This document shows, piece after piece, positions 14,101 to 29,100 of a stretch of DNA of 64,000 bases. Both the position numbers and the translations under genes were made by a program. The DNA is taken from assembly GCA_003344405.1 (NCBI GenBank), contig NOWV01000043.1, positions 434,001 through 498,000 of the forward strand, in the 5' to 3' direction. This DNA is from Trichoplax sp. H2. Taxonomy: Eukaryota > Placozoa > Uniplacotomia > Trichoplacea. The notes under the pieces were generated by a model. The model was not told the origin of the DNA and ran no database searches. It saw only the letters and a program-made list of their open reading frames with translations. Position 1 is the first letter of the stretch. Each line of letters starts with the position of its first letter.

Positions 14101-17100
14101 TTTTTGGATTGAAATTTTTACAGAAATGATCAAGTTTGAAATCAACATTTTCTGATGTAGTTTTATCTCTTTCTTGGTTCCTACGATGGCCGATTTCGTA
14201 GGCAATTCGCTGGTGGATTAGATCTAAGTTTTGATCTATGCGTTGTACCCTACTGATGGGTTCCGTTGACATAGCTTTTTCTTTCCTTGATTTAGGAGAA
14301 AGACCATATTCAGCTAAAATCTTCTGAATGTCGCGATGATGCTGTTCTAAACTGTTGTTAACATCTTCTAGCTGAGTTACAAGATGTTTCTGGTCGGTGT
14401 CTTCTTTCAAACAATCCAAAGTTTGATGTAATACACCTAAGCATTTATCAGCGACTACTGAACAATTCTGTAGTACTTCAACGTCGTCTGAGTTCTCTAT
14501 CTCGTTATTGGGCTCATCCATTTGAGCAGGATGATCTGGTGAGAGCGCATTTTGTGGCGGTGTATCCGTTCGCATGGTATTACAATCAGCCTCAACGATG
14601 GATGTTATATTGGTCATAAATGAAAGAATTGTATCTTCTACACTGACTGATGGATCATCCATAGAAGTACTTCCACATAAATCGTAGTAACTTTGACTTT
14701 TGGCAGAGTATTCATACTTTTCCGAAACGGAGATATCTGAACTACTTTCAGCGCCACTTTTCATGCCTTTAAGATCTAAAGTAGTTTCAAATCCCTTTGA
14801 TTTGTCGATAGTGATATCAGGTTGGGATAGTTGCGATTTGTAGAATGGAGGATCGGATTTTTCCATTTCCTTAGCTACCTTAACTGAAGGAAGGTCACCA
14901 CTAGTGTTAGACTGTTGATCAGCACTTGGTATCGTCTGGGAAGGCATATTAGTCACATTAGACGTGGTTTTCATCGCGTCATCATCAAATTGCTTAAAAA
15001 GCCTATCCCAATCGTGAACTTTAGTTTCTAAAGGCTTTTCGGCAACTGCTAAAACAATTTCTGATTCTTCTATCGGTGCATTCTTGAGGTTTTGTGCCTG
15101 TCTCTGGTTCGTGGGGTAGATCTCATCGACAGGCACAACTTGATTAAGATTATTTGAACTAGCAGACACAGGCGAATGAATCTGTTGTTTGCCATCACTT
15201 TTCATCGCATGTTTTGGAACACTTTGTTGATCTTCCTTATTCTTACTTTGATTAGTTACCACAGTTGCTTTTTGCAAATTATGAACTTGTGGGCAAGCTG
15301 CAGCTTGAACGTTGTCATCATTGATAGTATCACTTGCTGCAGTCGATTTATCATCTGGATCGAGCCGCATAAGAAATTTAAACAGGCTAATTTTATGCTC
15401 CTGTTGTTCAACATTCTGCGGTTGAATTTGATGATCCGAGGGTACTTCAGATGACGAATCCTTTACAAAAGCAAAAGGTTGGTTTTCGTTTTGAGGTATC
15501 TTCGTCGCATCCGCAATGTGATCAGGAAGGGCTTCAGTTAATTCCGAATCTCCACGTACGTTTTCTTCCCTGACATTCAATTCGATTATATCATTTCGAT
15601 GTAGTAAGCTTTCCTTTAAAAGAATTGATCTTATTGTCTGTATATCGTCGTCATCGCTTTCCTGATCAGTATTGGTATCAGCTGCCATTCCAGAAGAAGT
15701 TGGAGAAAGTAATTCATTGCCGATCACATCGGCATCATTACTCTTAGGCGGTGCAGTTTCATCGACTACAGACTGCTCCGAAATTATATTCTCATTCGAA
15801 ATTTCAGGGTTCTTAATTGCATCTTGAGCCTTGGAGGGCAAACTATTTTCTACAGGGTGCAGCTTAGATTCATCAGTTAATTCCACGTCTCCATCAGTAT
15901 TATCTTGTACTTTCAGGGAATTTTCACTATTTGTATCTTCGGCAGCAGCTATGTCCATTTTTACTTCGTTACCAACGAATTCATTTGGCGAACAATCTGT
16001 ATCAAGGGTATCTTGCATTTTGGGAAAATTTTCATTTTTGGTATCTTTAGGAGTCACGATATTCGTACTCGTATCGCTGTTAACGAAATTATGCGATGTG
16101 GCTGCATCAACATTCTCTTGTCTTCTCAAAGATTTTTCATGATTCGCGTCCACGATAGCACTGATGGAGGTATTTGCTTCGTCGTCGACCAAATCATCCG
16201 GTAGGCGATTAGCTGCGGTACTACCGTAATCGTCATCAGCGTTCGAGCCATCCTCATCAGTATTTACTAATTGCTCAGCATCGCTACCATCGTCATGATC
16301 GTTGTTTTCTTCAGTAACTAATAATTCTTCATCTGAATGTTGGCTGAGCGATACTCCATCTTGGCTATCATCAATGTTATCTGATTCTACGCCAGCATTC
16401 ATATCGCTGGAGATCGCCACTGCTTCTTGCGGTGAATAAGATTCATTTGTATATGCTTCTGAACCGACTTCCTCATCTGCCGAAAGATTCTGTCCATCCT
16501 GAAATACGAGTTCGAATTCTGCGGAAGAAGTCGTTACACTAGCTTGTAAACTATCATCATCATTAATAGAACTTTCTTTGCCATCGTCTACTGTAGTATC
16601 TCCAGCTTCATCAGTATGTGATAGACTATTACGATCTGTAGACGGCAATTGACTATCTCTAGCCTCCTCATTATCAACATTCAACCGTTGTTTAGCTTTA
16701 TAAGACTCGATATCACTTGTCTCATATTCAACAGAATAACCAGACTCGGACTGATTTTCTACCTGGTCAGCCAAGTAGTCCGATAAATCTCCAATATCAC
16801 TTCCTCCATCATCCTTGCTTGAATGTGTAGAATTTTCTCTGTTAACAGCTAAGTCAGAAGACGATTTTTCATCATCTAACGTTAATTCCTCTTGCATTAC
16901 AGGCCTTCTAATTTGACTATCAGTACTATCGAGGTCAGTATTTATTTCACCTTCATCCCCTCGATATTCACCAAGTTCATTGCTATCATTCTTGCTTGTA
17001 TTTTCGTTCGGTAACTCTTCTTTTTGGTACAAATTGTCGCCTATAACATTAGACATAAGATCTGAGCTATCGGCAGTATTCGATGATAATGTTTCCGCCG

Positions 17101-20100
17101 TGTTGATACTTTCTGGCTCGATCGTTGTATGTACAGCATCGGTTTTGTTGGTGCTCGGTTTGTAAAATTCATCAATATTATTTGAACTCGATTTTTCCCT
17201 ATCATCGTGATCTACTGCGTGTACTTGTGTTCCAGATGCTCCCTCATCGGGAATTCCATCAGATGAACTCGATTTTTTCGTATCATTATCGTGATCTACT
17301 GCAGGTACTTGTATTCCAGATACTCTCTCATCGCTAGTTCTATCATCTGAACTTGATTTTTCCGTATCATCATGGTGACCTACTACAGGCATTTGTGTTT
17401 CAGGCGCTTTCTCATCGGTATCTCTATCAGATGAACCAGTTTTTTCTGTATCGTCATAGTAATCTACTGGAGGTACTTGTGTCCAAGATGCTTTCTCATC
17501 GGTAACTTTATAAGATAAACCTGTTTTTTCTGCATTTTCATAGTGATCTACTACAGGTTCTTGTGTTCCGGATGCTTTAATATCGGTAACACTATGAGAT
17601 GGATTCGATTTTTCCGTATCATCAGGGTGATCTACTGCAGATACTTGTGTTCCAAATACTTTCTCATCGACAACTCTACCAGATGAGCCCGATTTTTCCC
17701 TACGATCAGAGTGATCTACAGCAGGTACTTGTATTTCAGATGCTTGCACATCGGTAACTGTATGAGATGGATTCGATTTTTCCGTATCATCAGGGCAATC
17801 TACTGCAGATTCTCGTGTTCCAAATGCTTTCTCATCGGCAACTCTACCAGATGAACCCGATCTTTTCCTACGATCAGAGTGATCTACTGCAGGTACTTGT
17901 GTTTCAGGTGCTTTTACATCTGTAACTGTATGAGATGGATTCGATTTTTCCGTATCATCAGGGTGATCTACTGCAGATACTCGTGTTCCAAATGCTTTCT
18001 CATCGGCAACTCTACCAGATGAACTCGATCTTTTCCTACGATCAGAGTGATCTACTGCAGGTACTTCTGTTTCAGGTGCTTTTACATCTGTAACTGTATG
18101 AGATGGATTCGATTTTTCCGTATCATCAGGGTGATCTACTGCAGATACTCGTGTTCCAAATGCTTTCTCATCGGCAACTCTATCAGATGAGCCCGATCTT
18201 TTCCTACGATCAGAGTGATCTACTGCAGGTACTTGTGTTCCAGGTGCTTTTACATCTGTAACTGTATGAGATGGATTCGATTTTTCCGTATCATCAGGGT
18301 GATCTAATGCAGTTACTCGTGTTCCTAGTACTTTCTCATGGGTAACTCTATCAGATGAGCCCGATTTTTTCCTACGATCAGAGTGATCTACTGCAGGTAC
18401 TTGTGTTTTAGATGCTTTCACATCGGTAGCTCTATGAGATGGATTCGATTTTTTCGTATCAGGATGATCTACTGCAGGTGCTTTTTTATCTATAACTCTA
18501 TGAGATGGATTCGATTTTTCCGTATCATCAGGGCGATCTACTGCAGGTACTCGTGCTCCAAATACTGTATCAGATGAGCCCGATTTCTTCCTACGATCAG
18601 AGTGATCTACTGCAGGTACTTGTACTTTAGATGTTTTCACATCGGTAACTCTACGAGATGGATTCAATTTTTCCGTATCATCAGGGCGATCTACTGCAGC
18701 TCCTCGTGCTCCAACTACTTTCTCACGGGTAACTCTATCAGATGAGCCCGATTTTTTCCTACGCTCAGAGTGATCTACTGCAGGTACTTGTACTTTAGAT
18801 GTTTTCACATCGGTAACTCTACGAGATGGATTCGATTTTTCCGTATCATCAGGGCGATCTACTGTAGATGCTCGTGCTCCGAATACTTTCTCATGGATGA
18901 CTCTATTAGATGAGCCCGATTTTGTCCTACGATCAGAGTGATCTACTGCAGGTGCTTGTGTTCCAGGTGCTTTCTTATCTGTAACTCTATGAGATGAATT
19001 CCATTTTTCCGTATCATCAGGGCGATCTACTGTAGATGCTCGTGCTCCGAATACTTTCTCATGGGTAACTCTATTAGATGAGCCCGATTTTTTCCTACGA
19101 TCAGAGTGATCTACTGCAGGTGCTTTCTTATCTGTAACTCTATGAGATGAATTCCATTTTCCCGTATCATCAGGGCGATCTACTGTAGATGCTCGTGCTC
19201 CGAATGCTTTCTCATGGGTAACTCTATTAGATGAGCCTGATTTTGTCCTACGATCAGAGTGATCTACTGCAGGTGCTTGTGTTCCAGGTGCTTTCTTATC
19301 TGTAACTCTATGAGATGAATTCCATTTTCCCGTATCATCAGGGCGATCTACTGTAGATGCTCGTGCTCCGAATACTTTCTCATGGGTAACTCTATTAGAT
19401 GAGCCCGATTTTTTCCTACGATCAGCGTGATCTACTGCAGGTGCTTTCTTATCTGTAACTCTATGAGATGAATTCCATTTTCCCGTATCATCAGGGCGAT
19501 CTACTGTAGATGCTCGTGCTCCGAATACTTTCTCATGGGTAACTCTATTAGATGAGCCCGATTTTTTCCTACGATCAGAGTGATCTACTGCAGGTGCTTG
19601 TGTTCCAGGTGCTTTCTTATCTGTAACTTTATGAGATGAATTCCATTTTTCCGTATCATCAGGGCGATCTACTGTAGATGCTCGTGCTCCGAATACTTTC
19701 TCATGGGTAACTCTATTAGATGAGCCCGATTTTTTCCTACGATCAGAGTGATCTACTGCAGGTGCTTTCTTATCTGTAACTCTATGAGATGAATTCGATG
19801 TTTCTGTATCATCAGGGTCATCTACTGCAGGTACCTGTATTCCAGATACCTTCTCATCGGTAACGCTATCAGATGAGCTCGATTTTTCCGTATCATCATA
19901 GTGATCTACTGCGGGTACTTGTGTTCCAGATGCTCTCTTGTTGGCAACTCTATCCGATGAGCTCGATTTTTCTGTATCATTAGAGTGATCTACTGCAGAT
20001 ACTTGTATTTCAGATGGACTCGTTTTTTCCATATCAACATAGTGATCTACCGCAGGTACCTGTGTTTCAGATGCTTTCTCATCGGTAATTCTATCAGATG

Positions 20101-23100
20101 AATTCGAATTTTCCGTATCATCAAAGTGAACTACTGCAGGGACTTTTGTTTCAGATTCGTTCTCATCTGTAACTCTATCATTTGAGCTCGATTTTTCCGT
20201 ATTATCGTAGTGATCTACTGCTGGTATTTGTGTTTCAGATGCTTTCTCATCGGTAACTCTATCAAATGAACTCGCTTTTTCTGTATCATCAGAGCGATCT
20301 ACTGCCGGTACTTGTGTTTCAGATGCTTTCTCATCGGTAACTCTATCAGATGAACTCGATTTTTCCGTATTATCAAGGTGATCTACTGCTGGTACTTTTG
20401 TTCCAGATGCTTCCTCACCGGTATCTCTATCGGATATTGCCTCTGAATGGTCCTGTTCACCAGGATAGTTGCTCTCTGTAGCCGTGTTAACATTATCGCT
20501 GTCTTTAATTTCAACTTGAATAGGTAAAGCGTTTGCTTCAGGGGTGGCAGCATGGATTACATCATATATTTCAGTATTTCGTTCTGGGGACTTCTGCCTA
20601 GACTGCCGTAAGGCATTAGTAGCAGAAACGCTGTTAAGGATAGCTTTGGCTAGCCTTTCCATGCTAGCAAGGCGCTCTTGGTCATTTTTGGCTTTTCCAC
20701 TCTCTTCAATTACTTCTTCAATCACTTCACGTGAAATGGCACATTCAGGAGCAACTATTTCTGCCGGTTTACTAACAACAACATTGGACGTCTCTGCGGA
20801 ATTAATTTCCGATATTTTGTCATTACTGGATGGACGAGCCGTTTCCATGGTAGCCTCATCCTTTGCGTTAACTAGATTTACAACCTTACTTGGTAGATTT
20901 TCAATACTGGATTGGACATCTAGTTCTTCTTCGCTAGCTGAGTCCAATGAATCTTTTTCAATTGATTCTGGTAATTTGTCGCTATCTAACGCGGACAAAC
21001 CTTTTGGTAATGGTTTGGTGTTTTCAACCTGTTCAGATTTCTTATTATTGGCTGCTGAATTTTCCAAGGGCTTTTCGCGTTCTGGGTCAGTGCTTATTAC
21101 AGTTTCATCGATATCGTTGTCCTTTACTACCAATGTAGGATAGTGGCTTTCAGCAGTTAAGGATGCCACTGTAGGCTGCTCCTTCTCAGCTAGACCTTGT
21201 GTAATCGCTGCTTGAACATCTTCTTTTGTAACAAATTCTCGTGATAATATTGCAGACCAAATTTCATTTACTGCACCAAGGACCTTTTCTAAATTCAATT
21301 GCTTCTCTGAAAATGGCTTCATCATTGTCTCTGCTAACGTATTTATAGTAACTCCATTTCCGTCGTTATTTTCTTCCGCATTTACTGCTTGATACACTGA
21401 TCCAGTAAAAGGTAATTGTGTTGGATCAAAACTGGTTGGAACATCTGCTGGTATTTTCTTCGCCGATTCTTTTGCCTGACGTTCTTGATCGGCCTTCCAT
21501 TTGCGTAGTTCTTCATTATGTTGAAGGAGTTTATTTAACGTCGACCAAGCTTTATTCCAAATCTCTTTAAATTTCTTTAATCTATCTTCTAGCTCAGTCA
21601 CCTTCATTTCAATGGATAACATCTTAATAGCAACGGTTATCTTCTCCAATGTGCCAAATCGTCCAGTTGCTTGAGCGTAGTAATTCTGTAAATGGTATAA
21701 AATACAAGTCTAATTTTATTGAATACGGACAGAAAATATTGGATTATACTAATTCCTCTATACAAACCTTCAATTTATCGTAGTTGTCATCGTTTGTCTC
21801 TTCATTATTGCATTTTATTAAAAACTGGATATAACCATTGTACCAATTTTCTAATTCTCCAAGTGCTATATCTACTGCATCGTATTCATCCGAATAATAA
21901 TTCAATTTCGTAATATGTTTCTCGAGATCGGCAATGGTATTATCGATACTTTCAGATATTTCTTCAAATTGGTCCTTAAACTCCGATGCTCGCCCTTTTG
22001 TTGCATATACTTTGACATTCTTAATGTAGAGATCATTTGTGGTGCAATATTTATTCGATTCATCTTGATGTTGATCTATTAGTTTCTGTTTAATAATAAA
22101 TTTAATCGAATTAGCTATATTTTAAATTAAAAATTTAAAGAAGTTAAATATCATCAGAGAAGTGACAAGAAATGCTTTACCTTAGCTTCAGCAATGTTAT
22201 TCTTGACTTCAACAATAGTTAAATCTTGCTTATTTTGCAGCTGTATCGATACCTTTTCCTGCAGAGCTTTAAGCTTTTCTTTCTGTTGTTGGATGCTATA
22301 TTCGACGGATATCCAGTCTTCTTGCATTTGAGTCGCAGCTTCATTGTTGTCCTTGTAGACGCGTAAAACACCCTCCCACATCATTTTTAATCTATTTACC
22401 ATTGCTTTAGTTCTATCTGGCGAATAGTCATCATTTAAGAATTTTTCTCCATCTTTGCCCAAGCGTTCTATATTATTCTGGTGGCCATCTATTTCGATCT
22501 TGTGCTCCTACAGCGATATAATATTTAATGTGTCATACTAATAAAACTGTTATAGATTTACTCAACAAACGCATCTTGTGTAGGTATTTACCTTATATTC
22601 TTCGATATGTGCTGCTATTCCAGCGACCGAGTCGAAATCGTATTTCAATGAAATAATTTTCCATATTCTATCTAACCATGTCAATTCATCCTCAATCATT
22701 GCTTCATAATCGAACCAGTCATGTAAAAGTACTATCCTGTATGCGAAATATATTTATGAATTTTAGTGTATCCATTGACACACGTTTTAGTCAAGTCTAC
22801 ATCATATAGTAACCTACGCTATTTATTAATTCAAATAAAGATGCTACAAACCTTCTTCGGGTAATGTCTATCAAATCGTTTACATCAGCCCATCGATCAA
22901 GGCATCGTCTTAAATTCATCTTTTGCTTATATTGAACATTTTCATCACTATCAGCTAATAAATTTTCAATTTCGGATGTCAACCACTTAATGGTATCTTC
23001 ATATCCTTGTTGATCAGCGCAAGCGGTCTATTGAACAGTAATTAATGAGTTAGCTCAGAGCAAAAGAGTATAGAATTATAAATAAAATTTGAAGCTTTAA

Positions 23101-26100
23101 TTGTATTAAGGTGAAATTTTTTTCATGCCTGAAATCCTACCTCAAATTTTGTGGATAATTTATCTAACTCTTGTTGCTTTTTACATTTATCAATTTGTTT
23201 AGCAATACGTTCAGTATCATCCATCCATAAATTTAACTTATCTAAAGTTGAACGATATTTCTGAGATTCTTTTAAGGCACTTCTTAGTTTAGATTCCGTT
23301 ATTTTAATTTTTTCGCACATTTTAAACCATTGCTCTTTTAAGCTAGCAACGCGATCATTCACTTCCTTAGCACATAATGGTACTTCAGACGCTTTGCTAT
23401 TGATGCCATCCAAAGCTTCTATTTTTAACTCGCAATCATCAAAAAACTCCATTTCATGAAAGAAGGTAATATGCTGTTCGAGAAGTTGCTGTATATCGTC
23501 CGCTGTGTCCAACTGTCCAATAGTCTGCGCTCTTAATTCACATTCGGCCTCTCGTAGTTGGGAAGTAAGAACAGTATCAACTCCTTCCAACTCTAATAGG
23601 ATTTCTTGAGCAGGTATGCTCTCCATTAACGTATTCCAATCTCCTTTAACGCACACAATTTCATCTTCTAATATGCCTGGAGCGCTATCATTATATTCGC
23701 TTTTCAGCTCTTCAGCGTACTGACAATATTTGTGAAAGAGCGATGTAGGTCGTTCCAAATCAGAAAAGAAAGACTGTAAGTGAGTTAATCTCGACTGGGA
23801 TGTATTAAACTCGATCCCAGGTTGATTTTCTTCCATTACACGATTTGCTACATGCAGCCAATCTTGTAAAGTTTGCCGAGCACCTTCGTATCTCCTCCAA
23901 CACGATACATTTCTTTCCAGTCTAGTTGTCCAAGATGCGCATTCTAATACAAGTAAATAAAAATTAGAGCGGAAATTCCAACAAAAATGTGATCAAAAGA
24001 AAGAGAACAAAGTACTGCCATCATAAAATATAACATAACCTTTACCTGAACAAATCTTCTCCCATCTTTGAATTAATTGTGACTCTATCTTGTCAGTGAT
24101 ATTATAGAGGTTGATGTTTTTCCCACATAAATCGACTAATAATTTCAAATCACGTTTTTTCGCTTCGATAAATGTTTGATGCTCAGTTAAATCTGAAAAT
24201 TGCAACTAGAAAACAATATACAACTATTAAATATTTCATCAATACGAAGATTACATTAATAAAACATATTATTTAATGGAAAGATAAAAATTGCAACAAT
24301 TTGATTGATTCTGATTATTATAACTGTCATATTTACCAAATGGTCGTCTAATCTTTTTTCAGCTTCAATTAAATCCTCGATCACGTTTGCATTATAAGAT
24401 TCAATCAGTTGTTCAGATGTCTCCAACCATCCCAACATTTCATCGATACCATTTTCCGCCTCACGAAACTGAGGTATTAAAAGCTGGAATTTTCTGTGCT
24501 CACCAAAGAAACGCGTATGCAATGATCCCCATGTTTGTTTCACTTTAGCTGCAACATTTTCATACGAAGCTACTGCAGTTATATCATCTTTACTGGCGGA
24601 GCACAAAATCTGCACTGTATCACTAAACTCAGCAACCTTCATTTGCCAGTCCTCAATTTCATTAAACAAAATCTATATAGCATTTTTCAAGTAAATTAAT
24701 TGAATTTCTTTAGCCAGTTAAACAAAATGAAAATATATTATTTCAATAAAGGTTATTTAAGCTTTACTCATGACTTATATCATAATGCCATTTTCTATAT
24801 TACAAACCTCATATTTATTTAATTGCTCCTTAATCGCATTGTAACAGCTGTCAATTTGTGAATTGAAGAGATTCTCCATATCATTAAACCATTTATTTAG
24901 TTCAGTTAACTGCTTTTCATATTTCCCTTTCAAGCCAGTAACATCATTCTTTTTCTTATTTGCTGCATCAACTTGCTGCTTAAGAATATCTAAACGCGAA
25001 GATAATCTATCTAGTAGCATTTGTATAATGGTTGAATCTGCACTGTTGGCGGAAGACTTTAAAGAATTTCCAAGTTCATTTGCTCTTGCAATTCGCGTCT
25101 GATAAACAGGAAATTCATTTACAAATACAACAAACTCCTACGAAAGAACGTCAAGAAAAAGATTTATTACAGTAGATCGGTATAGTATTACTCCTTCAAA
25201 AATTAGACAAAACTTGTTCACTGATGAATTAATATTTTGCACACAAAAGTAGGCAAAATAATTATTAATGTTCTTAATCCTATTTATAGTGAACAAGTTC
25301 TATTACTTGATCATCGTCTTGAGAAGCACTGTATGCTTTTTCTGCCAATGTTATCCAATCATCAATCATACTTGTAACTTTACTAAATTCTTGCCAGTCA
25401 TTATAAGCTTGACGGATCGTTCTTTCTGTCAGGCCAACTTTTACACTCAATCCTTCCAGATTATACAAAGCTTTCTTTAAAAATTCATCGATGACCTTTT
25501 TCTGTTTATCATTTAGATCATCTTTATAAGATTTGCCCGTTTGCTGAGCCTTTTCCAAATGTTTTTGGCAATTATGTAAATAGGATAAATTTTCACTAAA
25601 AAATTTCTGTTTGGCAAACAAAGCAAAGAAGATTTAGTTAACTATCCATAAGTCAGCAACAACAACACATTGCCATTCTATACGGATATAAAATCCATTA
25701 AGATATATTGCTATTTCATTGTAGCGTACCATATGTTCAGCAAGAATTACTTCGACTGTTTCTATATCGCCAAAGTTGTGCGATTCCGAGTGTAAATTTT
25801 CTTCAGCTACATGAAATTTGATAAGAAATTCTTCTTTAGCTTCAATAAAGTGTAAATGACGAATCCTTTTGGTCAATTCGTTTTGAATCGTGTCAAGGCG
25901 TTGCTTCAAACTCTTTAAATTGTCTGCTGAAAGTATTTGCTTGGCTAAGGTGTAGGAGCTACCAGCCTTGTATATATCCGTCAGGCAAGGCTGCAAAATT
26001 GCAGCAGCGCGAAAGAATTTCTTTAAACAGAAAGACGATAAAGTTATCACTTAAGGACAAGCTATTCTTCCAATATAGTATAGCATAAAAGCTAATATAT

Positions 26101-29100
26101 TTGCTTTGAATAGAATGAAAATAAGATATCAAATCACCTTGTGAAAATCTATTTGTGAGCGCAAGATAGGAATGGCATCAACGGCACCTTCATCTGGAAT
26201 ATGTAATCCTTTCTCTTTGTTACTTAAAATTTCTTCAGCATTGTATATCCACTTCACTAGGCGACCTAGTTCACCTTCAAGACCTCGAAGGGATTCATTG
26301 GTTACCTACCCGTATGTACAAAGGTTGAGATTTTAATTTTATAATTCTACTATGTATGAATACTTCTATCTTAACATTATTAACACTACATAAACGCAGC
26401 TAGGTAATCTTCTGTTTGTACATTCGATTTTAAATAGCAAGAATGAAAGGTCCCGAGTATTATTTAGATGATGTCCAGGTGACTTATAATAATATGAATA
26501 ACCTTTTGATCGTCAATTAAGTCTTCATCAGCTATCATAGTAGCTAAATTAGGTAATTCCGGATATCGACGGTATATGCAAGCTATATACGTAAGTATCG
26601 ATTTTTCATCCGGTTGCTCGACATCAACATCTACATGTATTAAGCCGTTAGAACTTAGACAAAGGCATACATAGTTATGAAGATTATTTGTCTATCTATA
26701 AGAAAGGATTATTCCAGTAGACGTACCACTTGGTTCAAGAAGCCTAGGGACATTTAAATGCTCTTCCAGTAAAGTAAATGCCTTATCTAAATTTTTCTTG
26801 TTATCATCGCCTATATCCTGCTCTAAGTTCACTAAATTAGGTCTTAGGCTGTGAACGATAAACATAAAAGCATAGCCATTAATCCAATCGGTTGTAAAAT
26901 TGGTTATAACTCCCAGTGAGCTGCCAGGCCTAAGCCATTGGTATTAAGGTAAAAAAAAACAAGAGCAATTAAAATTCCAATCCATCACTTTTACATTCGA
27001 ATCAAATATTTTAAGAATTTTGATAACGGACACAAATTGCTTCAATAGATGTCACAAATAATTATTGCCATATTAAAAAATAATCTTTACAATGATTTAG
27101 TCGTAGCAGCCTGACACCATAGCAACAAAGCTTTCTTCCCTGTTCCTTTCTTAAATATGGGAGCTTTTGGCTGTTCTGCTGGCTCAATTTGATTCAATTG
27201 TGTAGTGGAACCTCTTAGAGAATTCGAATCAACTACTTGGCTTTCAATCTTTGTTTTTGTTGTATATCTTTCAATAGAATGGCCTTCGATCTTTGTTTTC
27301 CAACATAAAAGCAATAATCATTTATAGGAATGAATTGGAATTACCGACGTCAAAAGTAACCTGACTTATTTATTACTTTTAACAGTATATCGCAATACCT
27401 GAAAGTAAAGAATTATGTTCCACACTAAAGACAATATAGCATCAACTTTACCGTCGGGAACATCATTTCTTGTTACACTAATTTTTATCTAGATAAATAG
27501 AGATGGCAAGCTCTTAATTTCTATTCTAATATACAAATGATACTGCAAACAATTCTACGAAGGTATGTAGATATTATTCATATCATTACATTGATGAAGA
27601 TTTTGTAATACAACACTAACATAATAAATCGCATTTATACTGAAGAAAAATAATTAACTTGAATACCTTCTGCTTCTGCAAATAACCCAAAACTTTACTA
27701 CAATTGAACATATGATTGATCCTAAGTCTTCCAGTTTCTCTAGGCTAAAAGGCGAAATTATAGCAAGATGTTAATGCTTTAATAGATTTGTTAAGTAAAT
27801 ATTTTGGCGTGCTTAATTAGCTTATTATAAAGAAGTAACTAATTTTCACACTTTAACACTAGTTAAATAGTCTTGTGCAATAATACCGATGGCTCCATTT
27901 TATGACAAAAAAATGAAACATGTAAAGAGTAGAACTGGCACGTAACATTGACTAGCAAATTGGCGTGGTATCACTAATTATTATTGAAAGTCATTTCATA
28001 GTCCAATAACAGTCCAATATTGCTCACGAATTGACTTTCAACACCTTTATATTCTCTAGTAAACTATACAAGTCCAATATCCTATTCAAAATTAATATCG
28101 TTACGTAACTTACCATCTTTTCACCAGTGTTTAATTCTAATAAAGTTAAGAGGATATTGCCATCCTTTAGGTCTTTAATTAGATTAGTAATTGCTACAGG
28201 ATTCTCAGTCTAAAAGATTGATGAAGATAACGTTACTAGATCTATACAGCATAAAATTTAGCAATCACAAATTGATTTATAAAAGTGAAATGTGAATTCG
28301 TAAAAAGTAAAGATCAGTTAATGGCTTTCAACTCGACATAAAATCAAATCATGCACTATCAAATAAATCAAGTTTGTAAAATACATTTTGACTATAAGTT
28401 TATTAGATACGCAAGCTTTGATAATTATCATTTAGTCTATGATTGAATAAAGTTTTATGTTCTTAATCCAATGGAATAATATACATATAAAAAGGAAAAA
28501 CAGATCATCTACGAATGTATCTACCAGTGATAACCCTTAGCTCATTTTCGACTGGCGTAAATAAAATGAGTATCTTGTTGAAATCAACACATCTAACCAG
28601 CATGAATATCAAGTCATGATATGGCAAAGCAAGAAAATTAGTCTATACCTCTCTAGCTGCATAAAAATGAACTCAAAATAGGATTGCAATAAATATCATT
28701 GTATGTAGTTGATGTGATTAATTTATACCTTGGCTATTTGATAGTTGATCCAACGAACAAATACTTTCTTTTGAATGGCTTTCATTTCCTCTGTAAAAAT
28801 AAAAAGTTACCGATTACGTATGATGAATGATGGCTACAGGCGATTTATTCTTTATTCCCTATTAAAGGTGCAATTCGCTTGAGGATGAGATATCGTAAGG
28901 AGAAAACTACAGACTGATGTTGTCTTGCAATATTACGGCTATAATTACCTGTTTGTTTAGCCTTGGAAACAGTTCCTTTACCCGATTTTGTTGGATCTTT
29001 AGCGGTGAAGGGAGACATTCTACTGCTTGGCTTTCTATTTAGTGATCGAGTTGTTTTACTCTGTGGTGTCTTGGCGACTTTATCGTTGCTTGATATCCCA

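Noticed and set aside
20544-21143. 199-codon plus-strand frame opposite the giant exon
   Set aside because: It is the antisense shadow of a long, codon-biased coding exon. No domain is seen.
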